A stretch of 64,000 bases of DNA from Bacteroidota bacterium (GTDB lineage Bacteria; Bacteroidota; Bacteroidia; AKYH767-A; OLB10), in the NCBI GenBank assembly GCA_016717725.1, contig JADKFA010000002.1, positions 186,001 to 250,000 of the forward strand, in the 5' to 3' direction. Shown piece after piece: positions 57,301-64,000 of this stretch. The notes beneath the pieces are model-generated. The model made no database searches. It saw only the letters and a list, made by a program, of their open reading frames with translations, and had not been told where the DNA came from. Within the stretch, counting starts at the first letter, position 1; each line of letters begins with the position of its first letter. The translations under genes and the position numbers were made by a program.

Positions 57301-58696
57301 GAATGAAAACGATAATAATAATTAACTGACCAAAAACAGCGGAGTGCATCATCTTGCTTGCCCCCAAATGAGTGATGTTGTCAATGAAGTTCTGTCTTTC
57401 GGCTTTCGGTAGTGCTAATAAGTGAGTGCGTTCGGCTGTGATTTTGTACGCAATAAATTCGATGATGATTACCGCTCCGTCAATGATGATTCCAAAATCG
57501 ATAGCACCCAGACTCATCAAATTCGCATCTACACCAAAAATGTACATCAGTGAAAGTGCAAATAACATACACATGGGAATAACCGAGGCTACCACCAGAC
57601 CAGAGCGTATATTGCCGAGCAACAGTACAACAACGAAGATGACAATTAAACAACCTAAAATGAGATTTTCTGCAATGGTAGATGTCGTTTTGTCGATCAG
57701 CTCACTTCTTTCTAGAAATGGATTGATGCTAATGCCGGGAGGAAGTGATGGCGAGATCTGCGCTACTTTTTCTTTTACAGCATCAATGACTGCTTTTGAA
57801 TTGCCTCCTTTTAGCATCATCACTTGCCCTAATACTTTTTCACCTTCACCATTGCCAGTGATTGCACCAAAACGTGTGGCATGACCAAATCCAACAGTGG
57901 CAACATCTTTAATGAAGATGGGAACACCATTTCTACTTTCGATAACAATATCTTCAATGTCTTTCAAAGAACCCACTAAACCTTCGCCTCTGATGAAATA
58001 GGTTTGATTTGTTTTTTCAATGTAACCACCACCGGCAACACTGTTGTTTTTTTCTAATGCTGAAAATGTTTGCGGAACAGAAATGTTTAAACTTCTTAGT
58101 TTTTCTGGATTAATCGCTACTTCATATTGCTTGAGATAGCCACCCCATGTATTTACTTCTACCACTCCTGGGATACCCGAAAGTTGACGCTTCACAATCC
58201 AGTCTTGGATGGTTCTTACATCAGAGAGTGAATAGTCGTTTTTGAATAAGGAGTCTACTTCAATAACATATTGATAAATTTCACCTAAACCCGTTGTGAT
58301 GGGTCCCATGAATGGTTTTCCAAATCCAGCAGGAATCTTTTCTTCAGCAGCTTTAATTTTTTCTGCAATTAATTGTCGGGGTAAGTACGTTCCAATTTTG
58401 TCATTAAAAACAACAGTCACCACCGAAAGTCCAAACTTGGAGATCGAACGAATCTCTTTCACGTCTGGCAAGTTGGCCATTTCCAATTCGACAGGATAAG
58501 TAAGAAACTTCTCTACATCTTCTGTTGCTAAATTTCTGGAGGTGGTAATAATTTGTACTTGATTATTCGTAACATCAGGGACAGCTCCTATGGGAATCTC
58601 AGAAAGAGAGTAAAGTCCAAAAGCGATGATGCCTGCAGAGAATAAAAGTATAATCAGTTTGTGGTGGATGCTATATTGGATGATTTTCTCTAACAT
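54368..58696 (-). CDS. czcA: CzcA-type RND metal pump fused to a CzcC/TolC-like outer-membrane factor
   Basis: The 1,442-residue protein is two proteins in one frame. Residues 1 to about 1035 are an HME-RND pump: IPIGAVPDVTNNQVQI, SISKFGLSVVTVVF, the TM4 motif GAIDFGIIIDGAVIIIEF (DFG...DGAV is typical of divalent-cation, not Cu/Ag, pumps) and GFIALFGIAVLNGIVLIEE. A short basic linker (NRKRQIKKSKK) and a new hydrophobic signal-like helix (VVIATILLLALPIYGQ, about 1041-1058) follow. Then an outer-membrane factor of about 380 residues starts KITVEQAVEIALRNNLGLKV, with a coiled-coil and VGIGIPLWFGSQR. It likely exports Co, Zn, Cd or Ni. Upstream it has CTTAAG operators and a TACTTTTG -7 box. Confidence 0.92.
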   Translation of the reverse strand: MLEKIIQYSIHHKLIILLFSAGIIAFGLYSLSEIPIGAVPDVTNNQVQIITTSRNLATEDVEKFLTYPVELEMANLPDVKEIRSISKFGLSVVTVVFNDKIGTYLPRQLIAEKIKAAEEKIPAGFGKPFMGPITTGLGEIYQYVIEVDSLFKNDYSLSDVRTIQDWIVKRQLSGIPGVVEVNTWGGYLKQYEVAINPEKLRSLNISVPQTFSALEKNNSVAGGGYIEKTNQTYFIRGEGLVGSLKDIEDIVIESRNGVPIFIKDVATVGFGHATRFGAITGNGEGEKVLGQVMMLKGGNSKAVIDAVKEKVAQISPSLPPGISINPFLERSELIDKTTSTIAENLILGCLIVIFVVVLLLGNIRSGLVVASVIPMCMLFALSLMYIFGVDANLMSLGAIDFGIIIDGAVIIIEFIAYKITAERTHLLALPKAERQNFIDNITHLGASKMMHSAVFGQLIIIIVFIPILSLVGVEGKMFRPMALVFCFALIGAMILCFTYVPVMASLFIKPSDTSKKNISNRFITFLENKYIPTITWALHKKKLVLSMALVLLLAVGFLFTRMGGEFVPTLDEGDFVIQPVLKTGTSLSQTVIATTRIESILKRFPEVEQVVSRIGAAEVPTDPMSMEESDVIIKLRPKEEWTSAKTKDELADKFKEALTEIPGVEFEFTQPIEMRFNELITGVRADLAIKIFGENLDVLYKKAVEVEKEIKGVQGAADIIVEKVAGLPQMSIQYDRQKIAKYGLNVEELNNIITMGFAGKTAGTVFEGEKQFDLVVRFDTAHHQDIQDIETASIQLPNGNQVPLSEFATISYTKGPAKISRDNTKRRIVVGVNVRNRDLESVVKDVKQIIDQKIKLPTGYTIEYGGQFENLRTAKERLMIAVPIALLLIFVLLYFAFDSIKEALIIYSAIPMSAVGGVIFLYMRDLPFSISAGVGFIALFGIAVLNGIVLIEEFKELKAHGITDINQRILLGTKNRLRPVLLTASAAALGFLPMAISSSAGAEVQRPLATVVVGGLISATALTLIVLPVLYAIFNRKRQIKKSKKPAVVIATILLLALPIYGQSQDHKITVEQAVEIALRNNLGLKVSSQRIIQSEQLINSAIDINKTEIYYNKDQSNIAPNNLPLDVWGVSQTIQFPTVYGAQRKVMKQKSQLTKDQLSIDKRMVTKEVHKVYNEIVYWQQMQTNYEYLDSLYASFEHAANRRFEQGESNYIEKLTAETKKKEISIQLNQVRENIYRNYILLNHWLQSDSSFTVSEEHFEKITLLAYDSSSHPALLYLENAKKLSNHTASLEKQKLLPDINASVFQGTNQGAGTQSYSGFQVGIGIPLWFGSQRSKIKAAKTEKIIIETESENLKIQLLTKYNALRSDIRKFEEGIYYYQTKGSKLATETIFHANKSYQNGEINFFQYTQLLENAKNIQSNYLHSLLQYNVTVLEANYILN

Positions 58697-58722
58697 TACT
58701 TTACTTGACTAAATTTATACAG

Positions 58723-58779
58723 CAAAAGTAGAGTGGCATCCTAAGGCTGATCTCAAGCCTTTCTTAAGATTGACTTAAG
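58723..58779 (-). promoter_or_regulatory. Efflux operon promoter with four CTTAAG-like boxes in 11-bp register
   Basis: On the plus strand boxes begin at 58741 (CTAAGG), 58752 (CTCAAG), 58763 (CTTAAG) and 58774 (CTTAAG), exactly 11 bp apart. The last two form a 9-bp-armed inverted repeat around ATTGA. A minus-strand TACTTTTG -7 box is at 58730-58723, so the boxes cover the -33 region of the pump gene. The spacing is that of OmpR/PhoB-type direct repeats. Confidence 0.65.
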
Positions 58780-58933
58780 AAATTAGCTGGTGGTTCAGTT
58801 CGAGAAATGAAAGTGGCTTGTAAAGACTTTTTAAGCCTTTTTATAGCATTGAAAAGAAAATAAATGGTAATGTACTTAGAAACGAATAGTTGTCTTTACT
58901 GCTTAGAAAATTTTAGCAGTGCTTTTCATTAAT

Positions 58934-60304
58934 TTAAAACTTGATAGTTACAATGGTCCCTTTTTCTAAAACACTCTCTACTGTGAGTGTTGCTTTAATG
59001 GCATCAGCACATTTTTTCACGATTGAAAGCCCAAGTCCATTCCCAGCAATGTGTTTATGGCTAAGCGCATCCGAACGAAAGAAACTATCAAAAATATTCT
59101 TTAAATCCTCTTTGTTAATACCAATCCCTTGATCATGAATGGAGCAAATAACATGATCATCAATTTCATCTACTTTAATTTTAATGGTGGTATTGATTTT
59201 TGAATATTTGATCGCATTATTGATTATATTTTCAATAATGAGATGTGTGTAGTATTGAGGAACTAAAAGTTTTTGGTTTTGTTCAAACTGAAGTTCTACT
59301 TGAATGTCTTTTTCTTCAATTAGTTTTTTAAATCGATCCAGCGAATCATCAATTAAAGTAGGTAGGTATACTTTATTTTTATTAATGGTTTCAGATGGTA
59401 TATCGAGGCGAGCTAGCAACAGTAAATGCTCAAGTGAGTTTGCCATCTTTTCGAGTTCAGAGAGACTAAATTTTATTTTCTCTTCGTACTCATGTTGGTT
59501 TCTCGGTTTTCGGATGAGGACTTCGAGCGTTCCGATAAGGGTGGCCAGTGGAGTTCTTAATTCATGCGATGCATCGGAAGTGAATTGTCTTTCTCTTTCA
59601 AGTGTATTTTCTATTCGATCAAGCAAAGAGTTAAAGTTGGTGGATAGTTCGTAGATTTCATCTTTGTAAGGAGGTAATTCGACACGTTCTTTTGAATTGA
59701 ATTTGGTGATTCGAGTGATTGTGTTTGTTACTTCTTTCACTGGTTTTATACTTCTACCGGCTAAGAATCTCGAAACAAAGTAAAGACCAATCAAAATAAA
59801 CAAATACGCTACTATTAAAATATTTCTGAGTTGTAAGAGCGTAGAAATAGCGGCCTCTGACGACATGGCTGCTAGGATGTATCCCGCTATTTTTCCTTCA
59901 TGCTCTAAAGGGAGTTGTACTTGTCTAATTTTCCTGAAGCCCATTTGAGAATCAAAATGACCTCCAAATTTTAACTCATTATAACTTAAGTTATGCTCTT
60001 TCAAATTAGGTGATTTATCCATAAACCGACCTTGAATATCGATCAGTTGGATGAAAACAGGGTTGACTTGAACTTCACTATGTTCTCGCTCTTTCCATTC
60101 TTCTTTGTTCTTGAACTGAATGCTGTCGCCAATAATATTTATTTCATTGGTATGCTTTTGTGCTTCGAAGGATAAATCGTTGTCAAGATTTCTGAATACT
60201 GAATTGAATACAACAAAATAGATCGCAGTAAATGCAATTGCTATAATGATAGCCGTGGCCAACATATAATGAAATGCAATTCGGTTTCTAAAGCTAAGGT
60301 TCAT
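58934..60304 (-). CDS. Sensor histidine kinase of the efflux operon
   Basis: The 456-residue kinase has a first membrane helix (YMLATAIIIAIAFTAIYFVVF, about 13-33) and a periplasmic sensor of about 120 residues without an obvious metal-binding cluster. It then has a second helix (ILIVAYLFILIGLYFVSRFL), HAMP-like text, the phospho-His helix FTSDASHELRTPLATLIG (near 240-257), the N box NIINNAIKYS and the ATP lid GNGLGLSIVKK. Its ATG overlaps the regulator stop (ATGA), so the two are co-translated. Position next to the metal pump and shared operators suggest it senses the exported metal; the trigger is inferred. Confidence 0.9.
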   Translation of the reverse strand: MNLSFRNRIAFHYMLATAIIIAIAFTAIYFVVFNSVFRNLDNDLSFEAQKHTNEINIIGDSIQFKNKEEWKEREHSEVQVNPVFIQLIDIQGRFMDKSPNLKEHNLSYNELKFGGHFDSQMGFRKIRQVQLPLEHEGKIAGYILAAMSSEAAISTLLQLRNILIVAYLFILIGLYFVSRFLAGRSIKPVKEVTNTITRITKFNSKERVELPPYKDEIYELSTNFNSLLDRIENTLERERQFTSDASHELRTPLATLIGTLEVLIRKPRNQHEYEEKIKFSLSELEKMANSLEHLLLLARLDIPSETINKNKVYLPTLIDDSLDRFKKLIEEKDIQVELQFEQNQKLLVPQYYTHLIIENIINNAIKYSKINTTIKIKVDEIDDHVICSIHDQGIGINKEDLKNIFDSFFRSDALSHKHIAGNGLGLSIVKKCADAIKATLTVESVLEKGTIVTIKF

Positions 60305-60969
60305 AATTCTTTGGCGATATAACCCACACCACGCACGGTTTGGATGTAATTTTCATTTTCAGATAATAGAAGTTTTTTTCTTAGCGCATTTATATACACA
60401 TCAATGACGCCAGTATCATAGTCGAAATGAATGTCCCAAACGCTCTCTATGATTCTTGTTCTTCTGCATACTTTGCCTTTGTTGCGAATGAGATGTTCGA
60501 GCAAGGCAAATTCTTTTTGCGTTAAATGGATCTCTAGTTTATCTTTAAATACTTGATGTGTTTCTGTATTGAGCGAAATTGGACCCAAATTAAAAACGGA
60601 GTGCCCGCCCGATTTGGGTCTCAATTGAACTTTAATTCGCTCTAATAATTCTTCAAAATGAAATGGTTTTTTAATGTAATCATTGGCTCCCGACTGTAAT
60701 CCAAAAATGGTTTCGTCTAATGTATCCTTAGCCGTTAAGAATATGATGGGCGTTTCGTGAAATTCCTTTCTAAACTGTCGGCAAATTTCAATGCCACTCA
60801 ATCCCGGAAGCATCCAATCTAACAAGAGTAGATCATACTCCCCAGATAAGGCCATTTGCAAGCCCTTTTTTCCATCTTCTGCTACATGTACAGCATGAGA
60901 CTCCTCTTCCAATCCTTGCTTCAAAAAAGCAGCGATTCCAGGTTCATCTTCTACTATCAGTATTTTCAT
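60301..60969 (-). CDS. OmpR/PhoB-family response regulator of the efflux operon
   Basis: The 222-residue regulator has a receiver domain (acidic pair in IVEDEPG, phospho-Asp in LLLLDWMLPGLSG near 51, Thr in IIFLTAKD, Lys in GANDYIKKPF). It also has a winged-helix domain (LTQKEFALLEHLIRNKGKVCRRTRIIESVWDIHFDYDTGVIDVYINALRKKL shortened: ALLEHLIRNKGKV and VIDVYINALRKKL). Its own upstream region (60992-61030) and that of the pump gene carry CTTAAG boxes in 11-bp phase, so it probably activates both. It is divergently placed from nothing; the 519-bp region upstream is gene-poor. Confidence 0.92.
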   Translation of the reverse strand: MKILIVEDEPGIAAFLKQGLEEESHAVHVAEDGKKGLQMALSGEYDLLLLDWMLPGLSGIEICRQFRKEFHETPIIFLTAKDTLDETIFGLQSGANDYIKKPFHFEELLERIKVQLRPKSGGHSVFNLGPISLNTETHQVFKDKLEIHLTQKEFALLEHLIRNKGKVCRRTRIIESVWDIHFDYDTGVIDVYINALRKKLLLSENENYIQTVRGVGYIAKEL

Positions 60970-60991
60970 TTTTCAAAGATTCAGTTTTTAA

Positions 60992-61030
60992 CTTAAGTTC
61001 CAATCTTTGTTTTCTTAAGATTTGCTTAAA
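60992..61030 (-). promoter_or_regulatory. CTTAAG boxes upstream of the response-regulator gene
   Basis: CTTAAG at 60992 and 61014 and CTTAAA at 61025 are 22 and 11 bp apart, the same register as at the pump promoter. They lie 23-61 bp before the regulator ATG. This fits autoregulation. Confidence 0.55.
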
Positions 61031-61488
61031 TAATGCTATTAAGGCAAAGTAAAAATGGAATTGATTTAATAATTCTTATTAATCATTTTATTTCCTCCAG
61101 CTCTTTAACCTTCTCGTTTACCCATCGATTATCGGAGTTAATACTTAAGCTTTCTTTGAAATATTTTATGGCTAATTCTTTATTTCCTGTCTCCATATAA
61201 CCTTCTCCTAACCATTGAATGGATTCGTTTGATTGAGCGTGAATAGTAGGGTAAAAAATAGTTTCATTTGGTTTTTGTTTTTGTAATGATGTTAAAAGAT
61301 GGGTTGAATTTTATGTCTTTAAAGACATAAATTCTTGAGCAAATATAGTTAATTGAAGAGAATCGCAGCTGTTAAATTTATTGTTTATCAGCTAGTTTCA
61401 TAATTATTGTGGGATTATAGAACAATTAATTGTATGAAAATGAAACAATGAGTATCTTTGTATCGTTTTTACATGGAAGTAAATAGAG
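61031..61488. other. Gene-poor region with a TPR remnant and two palindromes
   Basis: A minus-strand open stretch from about 61315 to the stop near 61076 reads QSNESIQWLGEGYMETGNKE and AIKYFKESLSINSDNRW, ending KELEEIK. It looks like the last TPR hairpin of a lost or frame-broken gene. A 20-bp palindrome TTATGTCTTTAAAGACATAA is at 61311-61330 and ACAATTAATTGT at 61422-61433, the latter overlapping the next promoter. Confidence 0.4.
61430..61460 (+). promoter_or_regulatory. Promoter and possible operator of the Panacea gene pair
   Basis: TTG at 61430-61432, a 20-bp spacer and TATCTTTG at 61453-61460 match the Bacteroidota promoter. The 12-bp palindrome ACAATTAATTGT (61422-61433) covers the -33 TTG, a suitable place for the HTH protein to repress itself. 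Confidence 0.65.
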
Positions 61489-62292
61489 ATGAGAACAAAA
61501 TTAGCACAGAAGCAAATTGGTCAGCGAATAACGGAGCTTCGCAAATTGAAAGGTTTGTCACAGGAGCAGTTGGCGAAGCATGTCAAAATTTCTCGGCCTT
61601 CCTTAGCGCAAATTGAGTTAGGAAATAGAAGTGTTGATATTCTCGAACTTCAACTATTTTCAATGGTCTTAGGGTTTACATTAGATGATTTTATGTCGGA
61701 GGATTTTTCTGCAAGCTCAGCTGTTGATTCCAAGGAAGAGAAAAAGGCTAAGAAAAGCGAAGAGCGAATTTCTATGCCCACACTACAGGTCAATAAGTTT
61801 AAAAATGTAGTGTTGTATATTCTTGAACGATGTGCTGGAAAGCCCAACGTAGGAGAAACAGTTCTTTACAAACTATTATATTTTTCCGATTTCAACTATT
61901 ATGAATTGTATGAGGAGCAATTAACAGGTGCAAGCTATCGTAAATTACCATATGGTCCCGTCCCGCAAAAGATTGATACCATCATTCAGCAAATGATTGC
62001 AAAGGGTCAATTACAACGAGTAAAATCGGAATACCAGGGTTATGCTCAAACTCGGTATTTGCCTTTAGAGAAAGCGGATTTAACAGCGTTAAGGGCCAGT
62101 GAAACAGAAGTTATTGATCGTGTTGTCGAGCAAATGAGTGATTGGTCGGCTGCGGCCATCAGCAACTACTCGCATAAGGATATGCCTTGGCTTGCTTCCA
62201 AAGATGGTGAAGAGATAAATTATGAATTAGCTTTTTATAGAGATGCACCTTTCTCTGTACGAAATTATGGTGATGAATTGGAAGAGCAATGA
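61489..62292 (+). CDS. HTH-Panacea (DUF4065) antitoxin
   Basis: The 267-residue protein has an XRE helix-turn-helix (IGQRITELRKLKGLSQEQLA and ISRPSLAQIELGNRS, residues 10-48) and a charged linker (KEEKKAKKSEERIS). The Panacea/DUF4065 domain follows from about residue 105: YILERCAGKPNVGETVLYKLLYFSDFNYYE, GASYRKLPYGPVPQ, and ISNYSHKDMPWLASKDGEEINYE. The domain is known from SocA and from the PanA antitoxins that neutralise many unrelated toxins. Its stop overlaps the next ATG (ATGA), and the HTH suggests autoregulation through the palindrome at 61422-61433. Confidence 0.88.
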   Translation: MRTKLAQKQIGQRITELRKLKGLSQEQLAKHVKISRPSLAQIELGNRSVDILELQLFSMVLGFTLDDFMSEDFSASSAVDSKEEKKAKKSEERISMPTLQVNKFKNVVLYILERCAGKPNVGETVLYKLLYFSDFNYYELYEEQLTGASYRKLPYGPVPQKIDTIIQQMIAKGQLQRVKSEYQGYAQTRYLPLEKADLTALRASETEVIDRVVEQMSDWSAAAISNYSHKDMPWLASKDGEEINYELAFYRDAPFSVRNYGDELEEQ

Positions 62293-62636
62293 CCTTTGAC
62301 GAGTTAGCCGAATTTAAAAGGGATTTGAAAAGCCTTTTAAAGAAATACCGAACGTTGCATGATGATTTGAATGTTGTTAAAAAGGTATTAGAAATTTATC
62401 CGGATGAAAAACCTCCCTTTAGTTTTCGTATTGATAACTTGGGTCTGGAAACATGTATCATCAAGGTGAAGAAAATAGCTTGTAAAGCCTTAAAAGGAAA
62501 AGGAGTGAATGCTGGATTCAGGTTAATTTATGCCTATTTTCCAATCGATGAAAAAATCATCTTCGTTGAATTGTACCATAAAAACGACAAACCCATGGAG
62601 GATCGGAAACGAATTGAAGATCATTTTGGAGCTTAA
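62289..62636 (+). CDS. Putative toxin partner of the Panacea antitoxin
   Basis: The 115-residue protein overlaps the antitoxin by four bases. It has a helical start (FDELAEFKRDLKSLLKKYRTLHDDLNVV) followed by FSFRIDNLGLETCIIKVKKIAC, and FRLIYAYFPIDEKIIFVELYHKNDKPMEDRKRI near the end. The RLIYAY...I-FVELY strand pair with a following K/R-rich helix resembles RelE/ParE-fold mRNA-interferase or gyrase toxins, shared with HigB-like proteins. This is fold-level recognition only. No membrane segment. As the second gene it fits the usual PanAT order. Confidence 0.75.
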   Translation: MTFDELAEFKRDLKSLLKKYRTLHDDLNVVKKVLEIYPDEKPPFSFRIDNLGLETCIIKVKKIACKALKGKGVNAGFRLIYAYFPIDEKIIFVELYHKNDKPMEDRKRIEDHFGA

Positions 62637-62807
62637 CCAATAAAATCCTGACTGGGTTTTAAATATTAGCATGGGTCTTCAGAAGCTCGGGATCGCGCAC
62701 GTTAAGTAGAGACCGTTGCGATCGCTGCCGAACGTAGCGCCGCCGCGTTTAAAATTTGCTCGAAGCAAAAAATTCTTTAGTTTAGCATTCCCTTATCCCC
62801 GAATTTT
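62637..62807. other. Short gap with GC-rich repeat text
   Basis: GAGACCGTTGCGATCGCTGCCGAACG-like text at about 62709-62750 resembles repeat text at 25570 and 49780. No promoter box was found before the beta-lactamase gene. Confidence 0.35.
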
Positions 62808-63650
62808 ATGTCCCACCGGATATTCGCCTTTCTTTTTTTGCTTTTCTCCTCTCAAGGGATCATCTCCTGCAATTCTGAAAATCCCAAAACACCCCATGAC
62901 ACCCTTTCCACACCTACCACCGAGCTACGTCCCGATTTCAAAGCCCTATACGACTCCTTCCACGTCTCAGGCTGCTTCATCCTTTTCGATCCCCAAGAAA
63001 ACAAATACAGCATCTACAACGACAGCTTAGTCGATGTTGGATTCACACCCGCATCCACCTTCAAGATCTGCAATTCCTTAATTGGGTTAGAAACGGGTGT
63101 CATCAAAGACGAAAACTTCGTGCTCCCTTGGGACAATGTCATCCGAAAGAATGAGAATTGGAACTACGACCAAGACCTCAAAACCGCCATCAAAAACTCC
63201 ACCGTTTGGTATTACCAAGAATTAGCGCGTAGGGTAGGAGGCGAGCGAATGAAATACTGGCTCGACACACTTAATTACGGCAATCGCGACACTTCGGGTG
63301 GCATCGACCAATTTTGGCTGCGTGGTGGCCTTAAAATCACGCCTCGACAGCAAATTGAATTCGTTCAAAAGCTTTACAACCGCACCTTACCCATGAGCCA
63401 ACGCAGCATGGACATCGTGAACCAAATCCTCTTCGTAAACGACACCCTCGGCTACGAGCTCTATGCCAAAACAGGCTGGGGTTTCCAAGACAACACCGAC
63501 ATCGGCTGGTACGTAGGCTATGCAAAAACCGCAAAAGGCATTTATTACTTTGCCAACTTAGTGCTTTGCGATGATCCGAATAATCCGGACTTTGCGAAGG
63601 CTAGGGTTGAGGTGGTGAGGGGGGTGATGGGGGAGATACTATCTAATTAA
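62808..63650 (+). CDS. Class D (OXA-type) beta-lactamase, lipoprotein
   Basis: The 280-residue protein has all class D motifs: PASTFK (nucleophile S83, K86), STV at 131-133, YGN at 157-159 and KTGWG with K221. It starts with a lipoprotein-like signal (IFAFLFLLFSSQGIISCNS, Cys near 21). It opens penicillins and perhaps carbapenems from the periplasm; the spectrum cannot be read from sequence. Unlike its neighbours its codons often end in C (AAC, ATC, GAC, ACC), and the coding strand is clearly GC-richer until about 63590, hinting at horizontal transfer. It may be a chromosomal, intrinsic gene. Confidence 0.92.
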   Translation: MSHRIFAFLFLLFSSQGIISCNSENPKTPHDTLSTPTTELRPDFKALYDSFHVSGCFILFDPQENKYSIYNDSLVDVGFTPASTFKICNSLIGLETGVIKDENFVLPWDNVIRKNENWNYDQDLKTAIKNSTVWYYQELARRVGGERMKYWLDTLNYGNRDTSGGIDQFWLRGGLKITPRQQIEFVQKLYNRTLPMSQRSMDIVNQILFVNDTLGYELYAKTGWGFQDNTDIGWYVGYAKTAKGIYYFANLVLCDDPNNPDFAKARVEVVRGVMGEILSN

Positions 63651-63725
63651 ATTAAAGAAATAATAAATATTTGTTGAGCATCCATAATGCATCCTTGAGT
63701 TTTAAGTTAGATTAAAACTCCTACT

Positions 63726-64000
63726 TTACTTTTCTACTTGCGATTTGACTACAGTAATTAGACTGTTAATAAATCCTTCTCCATATTTTTCTTCGATCTT
63801 CGAAAGCATATAGATTCCGTAGCAATTGCTATCGTTTTTACAATTCTCTCCTAAATTTTCATATTCGATATTGTACCGTTCAAGTATACTTTTTATTACA
63901 CTATCAGTTTTAAGTGATGACGAGTAATTATATACTGCATATTTTATTATACCTTTTTCATAATCAATTTTAGCTCGCTCTCTTTCCATGTAACAGGCTC
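63726..64000 (-). CDS. Unrecognised protein, N-terminus off the edge
   Basis: The frame runs from the stop at 63726 to the right edge. The first visible ATG is 63989 (MERERAKIDYEKGIIKY), but the frame stays open upstream with ACYMERER, where a Cys could be a lipobox. The part seen has 87 codons, with VYNYSSSLKTDSVIKSILERYNIEYENLGENCKNDSNCYGIYMLS and a helical end IEEKYGEGFINSLITVVKSQVEK. I recognise no family. The true start probably lies outside the window. Confidence 0.5.
   Translation of the reverse strand, partial: ACYMERERAKIDYEKGIIKYAVYNYSSSLKTDSVIKSILERYNIEYENLGENCKNDSNCYGIYMLSKIEEKYGEGFINSLITVVKSQVEK

Noticed and set aside
57426..57884. Plus-strand open frame of 152 codons within the pump gene
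   Set aside because: It is antisense to a well-conserved RND pump region and its composition is that of a shadow frame.
54368..58696. Copper/silver (CusA) specificity of the pump
   Set aside because: The TM4 motif is DFGIIIDGAV, typical of divalent-cation pumps, not the form with two Ala residues seen in Cu/Ag pumps.

Overview
The window looks like chromosomal DNA of a member of the Bacteroidota. It is AT-rich with few Shine-Dalgarno sequences. Several genes are preceded by the Bacteroidota promoter signature TTG-N19/20-TAnnTTTG (rpmE2, HTH/Panacea gene) or its -7 half (accA, carA, lpxH). One secreted protein ends in a type IX secretion (T9SS) sorting domain, and outer-membrane lipoproteins with an SC-KK type lipobox and a CzcA-CzcC fusion efflux pump are present. 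No rRNA, tRNA or CRISPR array was found.

Layout. 1-1.2 kb: a decayed IS256-like transposase. 1.2-5.3 kb: surface-glycan genes (CapD-like dehydratase, divergent epimerase and glycosyltransferase). 5.4-8.2 kb: gcvT, comB-like phosphatase, S1/P1-like secreted enzyme. 8.3-15 kb: LtaS-like sulfatase, rlmF, ispE, accA, dnaB. 15-18 kb: a secreted conserved protein, a membrane protein and lpxH. 18-22.8 kb: an M1 peptidase and carA. 23-26.3 kb: a small secreted protein, a TPR-adenylate cyclase and RNase HI. 26.8-30.8 kb: a four-gene same-strand cluster (class I amidotransferase, YbdK-like ligase, ATP-grasp ligase, serine esterase) that looks like a small peptide/amide biosynthetic system. 30.9-37 kb: GlcD-like oxidase, outer-membrane protein, asparaginase, YggS, hydrolase. 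37.5-41 kb: serC-serA-DUF1015. 41-49.7 kb: ferredoxin, LuxC-type reductase, beta-helix lipoprotein, rpmE2, recA, T9SS cargo, TPR lipoprotein. 50-61 kb: SulP transporter, DUF3788, DUF2200, a divalent-metal RND efflux operon and its two-component system. 61.4-64 kb: a Panacea-type toxin-antitoxin pair, a class D beta-lactamase and an edge gene.

A feature of the whole window is the number of broken reading frames. At least fourteen conserved genes, including recA, carry one to three indels, almost all inside homopolymers; correcting them restores full-length proteins with the expected frame arithmetic. This pattern fits residual sequencing or consensus error better than mass gene decay, so these genes are annotated at their corrected extent.

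Intergenic DNA is rich in palindromes: an 18-bp TCCCGATAGCTATCGGGA element in at least six copies (three in tandem), two long perfect hairpins beside carA, and decayed TTAGCGCCTTTGCG-like dispersed repeats. The metal efflux operon and its regulator share CTTAAG boxes in 11-bp register, the expected geometry of an OmpR-family regulator.
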